A stretch of DNA of 33,418 bases, from assembly GCA_031384695.1 (NCBI GenBank), contig JANNAV010000187.1, positions 1 to 33,418 of the forward strand, given 5' to 3'. Position 1 is the stretch's first letter. Each line of letters opens with the position of its first letter. The position numbers and the translations under genes are program-made. This DNA comes from JANNAV01 sp031384695. GTDB lineage: Bacteria > Pseudomonadota > Alphaproteobacteria > Rhodobacterales > Rhodobacteraceae. Of this stretch, positions 27,706 to 33,418 are shown in pieces. Under the pieces are notes generated by a model. That model made no database searches and had not been told where the DNA came from. It saw only the letters and a list, made by a program, of their open reading frames with translations.

Positions 27706-28110
27706 TTATTGCCCGCGAAAACTGCGCGCCACCTGATCGCATTTTTTCGCATCATCCCGCTTTAACGAAAAGTTCGGCACCAGCACCCCGATGGCAATGG
27801 TGCAACGGATGCAGATTGTCTCTCCCTCGGCCAGGGTAAAGGCGAGGTCATTCGCGGATTCGGAGGTGGTGGCCAGAACATGCGGCCCGGGCGCAAGTTG
27901 CAAGGTGATCTTTTCGCCCTTCACACATTTGCCGATCACCTGCCCGTCAAGCCTTGCCTCGGGGCGGATGAACGGGTTCATGATCCCCTCATAGCCCTTG
28001 CCGCGATACACGATCACGGTGCCGCTGGCTGCGATTTGCTGCGCCAACGCGGGCAGCGCCGCAATCGCCGCCAACAGGGCCGCAAGACAGGCAAACGCTT
28101 TCGGCTTCAT
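27706..28110 (-). CDS. Small secreted protein, DUF2846-like
   Basis: Predicted periplasmic protein of 134 residues with a Sec signal peptide (MKPKAFACLAALLAAIAALPALA, cleavage before QQ). The mature part resembles the DUF2846 pattern: a VIVYRGKGYEG strand, ARLDGQVIGKC, LAPGPHVLATTSE, then ETICIRCTIAIG. Three mature cysteines (around KCVKG and CIRC) plus one near the C-terminus could form disulfides. The biochemical role is unknown. It follows the MarR gene by 26 bases on the same strand and may belong to that operon. Confidence 0.75.
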   Translation of the reverse strand: MKPKAFACLAALLAAIAALPALAQQIAASGTVIVYRGKGYEGIMNPFIRPEARLDGQVIGKCVKGEKITLQLAPGPHVLATTSESANDLAFTLAEGETICIRCTIAIGVLVPNFSLKRDDAKKCDQVARSFRGQ

Positions 28111-28136
28111 CGCAGTCCCTCCCGGCGGCAGCGCCG

Positions 28137-28589
28137 CTATTCCTCGGTTTCCATCTTCAACCGCAGTTCGCGCAGCACCGGCAGCACAGCACGCACCTTG
28201 TCGGCCCCCAGCGCGGTGACCACCTCGGCGATCAGCGGTGCCACGGCGGCCACGGCGGCATCGCGCGCCGCACGGCCCGACGGCGAAAGCGCCACGAACT
28301 TCTGCCGCGCGTCATCCCAATCGGGGCGGATATGCACATGGCCCGCCCATTCCAGCTTGGTCAGGGTGTTGGTCATCGCCCCGCGCGTGACGTGAAAGGC
28401 GCGGGCAAGCTGGGCGGGCGTGCGCTCGTCACTGGCGCGGGCAAGGTGGTTCAGCACCGAGAAATGCGACAGTTGCATGCCCTTCGGCAGCGCCTTGGTG
28501 ATGCGGTTGCGCGCCAGTTGATCGGCCATGAACAATTCGCCAAACAGGGTAACGGCGAGGTCATCGGTTTTGTCAGGCCCCTCGCTCAT
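28137..28589 (-). CDS. MarR-family transcriptional regulator
   Basis: Dimeric winged-helix DNA-binding regulator of 150 residues. Helix-turn-helix region: MQLSHFSVLNHLARASDERTP, then AQLARAFHVTRGAMTNTLTKLE as recognition helix, followed by a beta wing (GHVHIRPDWDDARQKFVALS) and a C-terminal dimerisation helix. ATG 28589 overlaps the nitrilase stop by ATGA, so it is translationally coupled to the amidohydrolase and probably autoregulated with it. Target and ligand are not shown by the sequence. Confidence 0.93.
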   Translation of the reverse strand: MSEGPDKTDDLAVTLFGELFMADQLARNRITKALPKGMQLSHFSVLNHLARASDERTPAQLARAFHVTRGAMTNTLTKLEWAGHVHIRPDWDDARQKFVALSPSGRAARDAAVAAVAPLIAEVVTALGADKVRAVLPVLRELRLKMETEE

Positions 28590-29437
28590 GGCAGGGTAAA
28601 AGGCCGGTCATGGGACAGCGAGGGCACGCGCGCCCGCGCCTCGGCCACCCGGGCCAGATCCAGATCAACCAGCGTCACGCCGGGCTCGGTGCCCGCATCG
28701 GCCAGAATCTCGCCCCAGGGTGCGATGGCAAGCGAATGGCCATGGGTGCGGCGGCCTTTGCCACCGGCGGCCTCGGGATGAAAGCCGCATTGCGCCGGTG
28801 CCAGCACGAAACAGCCGCATTCTATCGCCCGCGCCCGCAGCAGGGTTTCCCAATGCGCCGCCCCGGTGATGTGGTTGAACGCAGCGGGCACCGTCAGAAT
28901 CTGCGCCCCCGCCTGCGCCAGACTGCGGTACAAGGCGGGAAAGCGGATGTCATAGCACACGGTCATGCCGATGCGCGCGGTCATGCCGATGCGCGCGAAG
29001 GGCGTGTCGGCCAGCACCGCCGCAGCGCCCGGGCGATAGCCCGCAGACTCGCGGTACACCTCGGTTTCCGATACATTCACATCGAACATATGGATCTTGT
29101 CATAGCGCGCCACGATGCCGCCATCCGGGCCGATCAGCAATGACCGGTTGGCAAAGCGGCCATCGGCATCTTCGGTCAAAAGACCAAGCGAACCCACCAA
29201 CAGCCATATCCCGCCTGCAGCTGCTTCGGCACGCAAGGCGGCGAGCGTCGGGTCATCCGCCTCAAGGCACAGCACCCGGCGCTGATGGTCGCGGTTGGCG
29301 GACAGCAGGTTGGTGCATTCCGGGGTCAGCACGAAATCCGCCCCCCCCGCCACCGCCGCCCGGATATGCGCCAGCGTCGCGGGCAGGTTGGCCGCCGGAT
29401 CATCGCCCACATTCAACTGCACCAACCCCGCGCGCAT
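28586..29437 (-). CDS. Carbon-nitrogen hydrolase (nitrilase superfamily, Nit-type amidase)
   Basis: Cytosolic amidase-type enzyme of 283 residues resembling the Nit/omega-amidase and deaminated-glutathione amidase branch. The catalytic triad is present: Glu40 (LTPECTN), Lys114 (YDKIHMFDV) and Cys161 (VCYDIRFPALYR). Unusually, the six residues ARIGMT are duplicated (148-153 and 154-159) immediately before VCYD, produced by a perfect 18-base tandem repeat; normal members have a single copy. It lies three bases after grxC and overlaps the MarR gene. The glutaredoxin neighbour fits a role in glutathione metabolism (repair of deaminated glutathione), which is inference. Whether the duplication inactivates it is unknown. 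Confidence 0.93.
   Translation of the reverse strand: MRAGLVQLNVGDDPAANLPATLAHIRAAVAGGADFVLTPECTNLLSANRDHQRRVLCLEADDPTLAALRAEAAAGGIWLLVGSLGLLTEDADGRFANRSLLIGPDGGIVARYDKIHMFDVNVSETEVYRESAGYRPGAAAVLADTPFARIGMTARIGMTVCYDIRFPALYRSLAQAGAQILTVPAAFNHITGAAHWETLLRARAIECGCFVLAPAQCGFHPEAAGGKGRRTHGHSLAIAPWGEILADAGTEPGVTLVDLDLARVAEARARVPSLSHDRPFTLP
28961..28996 (-). repeat. Perfect 18-bp tandem duplication inside the nitrilase gene
   Basis: GGTCATGCCGATGCGCGC occurs twice in direct succession (28961-28978 and 28979-28996). It is in frame and encodes a second ARIGMT directly before the catalytic Cys segment. Perfect identity indicates a recent slippage event or an assembly artefact. Confidence 0.97.
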
Positions 29438-29440
29438 CCC

Positions 29441-29698
29441 TCAGCCCGCCAGCATCGGGTCAAGCCGGCCCGCGTCGTCTAGCGCGTGAATATCGTCCGA
29501 GCCGCCGACATGGGCGCCCGCAATGAAAATCTGCGGCACCGAGCGGCGGCCATTGGCGCGGGTGCTCATCGCCATGCGCAGGGCGGGGTCGCGGCTGACG
29601 TCAATTTCGGTAAACTTTGCGCCCTTTTTAGCCAGCAGGCGCTTGGCGGCATGGCAATAGGGGCAGGAGGGGGTGGTGTAGATCTCGATGGCGGGCAT
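29441..29698 (-). CDS. grxC: Glutaredoxin 3
   Basis: Small glutathione-dependent disulfide reductase of 85 residues. It has the dithiol active site Cys12-Pro-Tyr-Cys15 (TTPSCPYCHAAKRLL), the cis-Pro motif RRSVPQIFI and the glutathione-binding GGSDDIHALD. ATG 29698 has AAGGA seven bases upstream; the longer frame up to 29803 adds non-family sequence. It is the first gene of a grxC-nitrilase-marR string. The 122-base gap to the phosphomannomutase stop upstream may hold its promoter. Confidence 0.97.
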   Translation of the reverse strand: MPAIEIYTTPSCPYCHAAKRLLAKKGAKFTEIDVSRDPALRMAMSTRANGRRSVPQIFIAGAHVGGSDDIHALDDAGRLDPMLAG

Positions 29699-29820
29699 GG
29701 GCTGTTCCTTGTGATCGCCTTGAATATAGGGATTTGCACGCCGGGCGCAATGAAGGCGCTTGCCACGAATGCAGGCTGGCACACCGCCCTGATGTACCGG
29801 CAAAACCCGCCGCGTGGCCG

Positions 29821-31203
29821 CTATGCGCTGGCCAACATTCCGGCCACCGTGGCAAGCCCTGCGGTCAGCAGATCTTCGGCGGCCGCGGCGGTTTCCGCTT
29901 CGGCGTAAAACCGCAGTTCCGGGGCGTTGCCGGAGGGGCGCAGATGCACGATACGGCCGCCATCAAGGCCAAGGCGCAGACCATCGGTGCGGTCAATCGC
30001 CACCTCGATGGCACCAAGCGCGCGCAAAAAACCGGCGCGCGCGTCGGCAGAGGCATCAAGATGTGCGACCAGCGCCTGCGTGCGGTCGGTCGGCACCTCT
30101 TGCAAGCGATCACTGGCGGTAAAGCGGGCAGGTTCCTGCGCCACCAAAGCCGCCAGCCCGATCTTGCGCGCCAAAGCCAGGGGGGCGATCAACGGCAACA
30201 GGCTGTCGCGGGTCATCAGGGGCGGCAAGGCGCCCGCCGGGCCTTGCGCGGCAAAACCCAGCAGAAAGCCGCCATTCGCCTCGTACCCCACAATACGCCC
30301 CCCCGCCGCCTCCATCGCGGCGATGACAAAGGGCGAGCCGATGCGGGTGCGGATCACTTGGGCAAACCGGCGTGACGCTTCGGCCCCGGTGTTCGACGAT
30401 ACCGGGGTCACCACCACTCCGGCCGCCAAAGCCGCCGCCGTGATCTGCCCCAACACATCGCCCGGCACAATCCGCCCGGTGGCATCGGTCATCAACGGCC
30501 TGTCGCCGTCGCCATCGGTCGAGACGATGGCATCAAGCCGGTTCGCCGCCGCCCAGGCCAGCAACCGGGCGCGGGTTTCACCACTCACCGCTTCGGTATC
30601 GACGGGCACGAAACTATCCGACCGCCCCAGATCAACCGTGCTGGCCCCAAGTGCCGCAACGGCCCGCAACAGCAAATCGCGGCCAACGGCGCTGTGGGTG
30701 TAAACGCCGATGCGCATCCCCGTAAGCGCAGTCGCACCGTAAGCCGTGACATACCGCGCGATGTAGACGGCGGTGGCCGTGGTGTTGGTCTGCAAAGGCG
30801 GTGCGGCGTGGGACGCATGGCTTTGGCCAAGCGCCGCAAGAATGGCCGCCTCCTGCGGCTTGGTGATCTCGCCCGCAGGCGTATAGAACTTCAAACCGTT
30901 GCGGTCGGCGGGAATATGGCTGCCGGTGATCATCACCGCCGCCGCATCCGAAGCCATCGCCGCCAGCGCCAGCGCCGGTGTCGGCAAGGGGCCGCAATCG
31001 GTTACCTGCAACCCCGCCGCCTGTGCCGCCGCGATAACCACAGCAGCGATGGCGGGCGAGGACGCGCGCAGATCGCGGGCAACATAAATCCCGCTGCCCA
31101 CAGGGCAGGCCGCAATGAAGGCGCGGACGTGATCGGTGATCAGATCATCGGTCAACTCGCTGACAAGGCCGCGCAGACCGCTGGTGCCGAATTTGGGGGG
31201 CAT
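29821..31203 (-). CDS. manB: Phosphomannomutase (alpha-D-phosphohexomutase family)
   Basis: Interconverts mannose-6-phosphate and mannose-1-phosphate for GDP-mannose synthesis. The 460-residue product has four-domain PMM/PGM motifs: KFGTSGLRG at the start, phosphoserine loop ITGSHIPADRNG with catalytic Ser95, metal loop Asp230/232/234 (STDGDGDRP), sugar loop GYEANGGF (306-313), and phosphate loop RPSGNAPELRFY near the end. The GYEANGGF loop fits the ManB-type bacterial subgroup rather than AlgC. A GGAG lies seven bases before ATG 31203. It follows the glycosyltransferase gene by 19 bases, suggesting a shared role in surface glycan production; glucose phosphomutase activity is also possible. 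Confidence 0.92.
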   Translation of the reverse strand: MPPKFGTSGLRGLVSELTDDLITDHVRAFIAACPVGSGIYVARDLRASSPAIAAVVIAAAQAAGLQVTDCGPLPTPALALAAMASDAAAVMITGSHIPADRNGLKFYTPAGEITKPQEAAILAALGQSHASHAAPPLQTNTTATAVYIARYVTAYGATALTGMRIGVYTHSAVGRDLLLRAVAALGASTVDLGRSDSFVPVDTEAVSGETRARLLAWAAANRLDAIVSTDGDGDRPLMTDATGRIVPGDVLGQITAAALAAGVVVTPVSSNTGAEASRRFAQVIRTRIGSPFVIAAMEAAGGRIVGYEANGGFLLGFAAQGPAGALPPLMTRDSLLPLIAPLALARKIGLAALVAQEPARFTASDRLQEVPTDRTQALVAHLDASADARAGFLRALGAIEVAIDRTDGLRLGLDGGRIVHLRPSGNAPELRFYAEAETAAAAEDLLTAGLATVAGMLASA

Positions 31204-31222
31204 GGAAGGCTCCGCTACAGGG

Positions 31223-32146
31223 TCAGATCAGATGGGTGAAACGTTCGGGCAGGCGGTACAGCACCTTGCTGCGACCCCCCCCGAAAAACCAGTGGCTGCC
31301 GGGGCGGACCTCTTTCTTCTGCTCAACCATCACGCGGCGGAACTCGGTGAAATCCATGGTCTCGGCCACCGGTTCAAGTTTGGACAGCGTCAGATAGGAT
31401 TCCACGTCTCTGGTCCATGTGGCACGGCGCGCGGGTGCAACACCCTCCGCCCCGGCGCTCAGCGTTTCGGATTCCAACTGCTTCATCTCAACCCGGCTTT
31501 GCAGCCGCGCCAGCGTCAGATCGTGGCTGACAAAGCGCAGATGCACAAGGTACAGGTTCGGATCGACGGTGCGGTTGTTGTGGCTGCACGAATGGCCGCC
31601 CGGCGAATAGGAAACCGGGGTGCGGATGAGGCAGGGCTTGGAGTAATTGGCGTTCAGCCGGAAGATCCGCCTGCGCGTAAGGATCGGCTGATCCTCCAGC
31701 AGCGGCTCGGGTTCCAGCGCCGGGTTGTGAATGATCTCGATCCCGAGCGGGCAGATCACAGCCGGGGTCTGCGCTTCGGCAAAGCTGGTGATATAGGCCA
31801 GAAGGCCGGGTGCCACCTCGGGGTCAACCACCACGAATTCATCGACATCGCCGCACAGCACCCAGGCATAATACCGCAACAAACCGCTGGTGAAATGCGA
31901 GATCAGCTCCCACCGGCGGCTGTCCACCTTGGTGCGGCTTTCATCATAAGGCACATGGATCACCGTCGCCCCCGCCGCGATGCGCCGCACTTCGGGATCA
32001 TTGCCGTGGTTCAGCACATAGAGGTGCTGCAGGCCGAACTGGGCCGCATAATAGGCAATCCAGCGGCGCAGAAAGAAGTAATCGCCCTTCACCATGGTAA
32101 CGGCAGCGCAAGGTGCCTTGCTGGGGTCCATGATCGGTCTGCGCAT
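31223..32146 (-). CDS. Glycosyltransferase family 2-like protein
   Basis: Putative GT-A-fold glycosyltransferase of 307 residues, of the type recognised by the Glyco_tranf_2_4/DUF23-like profile. Features: an N-terminal VTMVKGDYFFLRRWIAYY motif, LYVLNHGNDPEV, the metal-binding CGDVDEFVVVDP (DxD motif), and C-terminal VHLRFVSHD. There is no signal peptide or membrane helix, so it is probably cytosolic. I chose ATG 32146 (AAGG six bases upstream); 32131 is an alternative and the longer frame to 32383 is antisense to the aminotransferase start. The donor may be GDP-mannose, given the adjacent phosphomannomutase, but that is inference. Confidence 0.85.
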   Translation of the reverse strand: MRRPIMDPSKAPCAAVTMVKGDYFFLRRWIAYYAAQFGLQHLYVLNHGNDPEVRRIAAGATVIHVPYDESRTKVDSRRWELISHFTSGLLRYYAWVLCGDVDEFVVVDPEVAPGLLAYITSFAEAQTPAVICPLGIEIIHNPALEPEPLLEDQPILTRRRIFRLNANYSKPCLIRTPVSYSPGGHSCSHNNRTVDPNLYLVHLRFVSHDLTLARLQSRVEMKQLESETLSAGAEGVAPARRATWTRDVESYLTLSKLEPVAETMDFTEFRRVMVEQKKEVRPGSHWFFGGGRSKVLYRLPERFTHLI

Positions 32147-32232
32147 CTTTTGCCTTATCTCGTACCTGGCCCGGATCAGGTGGCAGGGCCTTTGCGGCGC
32201 AGGATGGCAGATGCCGCGCGGGGCGGCAACCG

Positions 32233-32286
32233 TTGCCCGCAACCGCCCCCCTCCTTGCCCGCAGCCCCCCTTGCCCGCAACCGCCC
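32233..32286 (+). repeat. Three 16-bp direct repeats upstream of the aminotransferase
   Basis: TTGCCCGCAACCGCCC occurs at 32233-32248 and 32271-32286, with an imperfect copy (two mismatches) at 32255-32270. They end 41 bases before the aminotransferase start, in a 181-base divergent intergenic region. Regularly spaced repeats here could bind a regulator, or be slippage products of a C-rich tract. Confidence 0.7.
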
Positions 32287-32327
32287 GTGCTGTAAAGCTG
32301 CCACCTGCCCGAACGGAGACACCCGCC

Positions 32328-33418
32328 ATGCCCGATACCCCCGATCTTGCCGCAGGCATCTCCGCCACCGCCGCCCTGCCCAAGGTGTTGCGCGGCGAAG
32401 GCAGCTATGTTTATGACGCCACGGGCAAACGCTATATCGACGGCTCTGGCGGCCCGGTGGTGTATTGCCTTGGCCATGGCAATACCGAGGTGAATGCCGC
32501 CATCACGGCGCAGTTGAGCGCCATCGCGCATGGTTACCGCTATAACTTCACCACCGATGCGCTGGAGGAGTTGACGGCGATCATCCGGGGCAATCTGGGT
32601 GGCACCCTGCGCGAGATGGTGTTCGTCTCGGGCGGGTCGGAGGCGGTGGAAAGCTGCCTCAAGATCGCGCTGCAATACCAGACCGCCATCGGCCAGAAAA
32701 CCCGCCGCCGCTTTATCTCGCGCCGCAGGTCGTGGCATGGCAACACGCTGGGCGCGCTGTCAGTCTCGGACTTTGCCGAGCGGACGCAGGCGTTCGAAGG
32801 GGCGATGATCCCCGCGATCAAGGTTTCGGCGGTGAACGCCTATCGCCCGGTGCCCGGTGCCACCGTTGAAACATTGGCTGGGGTTTGCGCCGCCGAACTT
32901 GAAGCCGCGATCCTGCAAGCGGGTGCCGAAACCATCGCCGCCTTCATCTTCGAGCCGGTGGTGGGCGCCGCAGGTGGTGCCGTGCCACCGCCAGAGGGCT
33001 ACATCGCGCGGGTGCGCGAGATTTGCACCCGCCATGGGGTGTTGATGATCTCGGACGAGGTGATGTGCGGCGCCGGGCGCACCGGCACCTGGGGGGCGCT
33101 GGCGCGCGATGCGGTGGAGCCTGATATCATCGCCATCGCCAAAGGTCTGGCGGGGGGTTACATGCCCTTGGGGGCTGCGGTCTGCACCACGGCAGTGTGG
33201 CAGGCCATTGCCGCCGCCGACGGCGCGTTTCAGACCGGGCATACCTTTACCGGCCATACCGCCGCCTGTGCTGCCGGGGTGATGGTGCAAAAGATCGTGG
33301 CGCGCGAGGGTCTGGTGGCGCGGGTGGCGTTGAACGAGGCCCGCCTGAAGGCTTGGCTGGCCGAGGCGCTCAGCGGCATCGACGCGGTCGGCGACATTCG
33401 CGGGCGCGGCCACATGCT
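32328..33418 (+). CDS. Class III PLP-dependent aminotransferase (3' end beyond the window)
   Basis: Fold-type I PLP enzyme related to omega-transaminases and diaminobutyrate/ornithine-type aminotransferases. At least 363 residues are present, of about 430-450 expected. Visible motifs: YVYDATGKRYIDGSGGP, VFVSGGSEAVESCLKIA (PLP phosphate-binding region), SRRRSWHGNTLGALSVS, FEPVVGAAGGAVPP, ISDEVMCGAGRTG with Asp243 binding the pyridine nitrogen, and IAIAKGLAGGYMPLGA with Schiff-base Lys272. ATG 32328 follows GGAG at nine bases. It is divergent from the glycosyltransferase. The substrate cannot be inferred from this part alone. Confidence 0.94.
   Translation, partial: MPDTPDLAAGISATAALPKVLRGEGSYVYDATGKRYIDGSGGPVVYCLGHGNTEVNAAITAQLSAIAHGYRYNFTTDALEELTAIIRGNLGGTLREMVFVSGGSEAVESCLKIALQYQTAIGQKTRRRFISRRRSWHGNTLGALSVSDFAERTQAFEGAMIPAIKVSAVNAYRPVPGATVETLAGVCAAELEAAILQAGAETIAAFIFEPVVGAAGGAVPPPEGYIARVREICTRHGVLMISDEVMCGAGRTGTWGALARDAVEPDIIAIAKGLAGGYMPLGAAVCTTAVWQAIAAADGAFQTGHTFTGHTAACAAGVMVQKIVAREGLVARVALNEARLKAWLAEALSGIDAVGDIRGRGHM

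Overview
This is a GC-rich, densely coded chromosomal segment from an alphaproteobacterium, most likely the Rhodobacterales (Rhodobacteraceae/Paracoccaceae). The evidence is the very high third-position GC, the glnK-amtB pair, the RidA/GDPD/FemAB-like and grxC/nitrilase/MarR gene strings, and an intergenic repeat type I associate with this order. I see no tRNA, rRNA, insertion sequence, prophage or CRISPR array.

Layout. (1) 1-853, minus: nitrogen-sensing glnK and the start of amtB, which runs off the left edge. (2) 1215-3374, plus: a class A penicillin-binding protein. (3) 3672-8663, plus: the most striking gene, a 1663-residue calcium-dependent RTX protein. It joins a seven-repeat integrin-alpha-type FG-GAP propeller, six 80-90-residue RTX-associated repeats, an integrin-beta-I-like von Willebrand A domain with its metal-site residues intact, more RTX repeats and a C-terminal type I secretion region. 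(4) 8945-10304, minus: mlaA and mlaC for outer-membrane lipid homeostasis. (5) 10463-13500, plus: a type I secretion ABC transporter and its HlyD-type adaptor, the obvious candidate exporter for the RTX protein. (6) 13536-17020, plus: RidA, a glycerophosphodiester phosphodiesterase, a FemAB-like GNAT, a glutathione S-transferase and pterin-4a-carbinolamine dehydratase. (7) 17043-20838, minus: xylose operon xylB-xylA plus an aldo/keto reductase, with a LacI-type operator candidate upstream. (8) 21034-26681, plus: tamA-tamB. (9) 26704-32146, minus: a YihY/BrkB membrane protein, a small secreted DUF2846-like protein, MarR regulator, nitrilase-family amidohydrolase, glutaredoxin, phosphomannomutase and a glycosyltransferase. 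(10) 32328 to the right edge, plus: a class III aminotransferase, truncated by the window.

How they fit together. Much of the window concerns the cell envelope and surface: peptidoglycan synthesis (PBP), lipid asymmetry (MlaA/MlaC), outer-membrane protein assembly (TamA/TamB), sugar-nucleotide and glycan synthesis (phosphomannomutase, glycosyltransferase) and secretion of a giant putative adhesin. The RTX protein carries counterparts of both ligand-binding modules of animal integrins in one chain, and is the best candidate here for something under-described.
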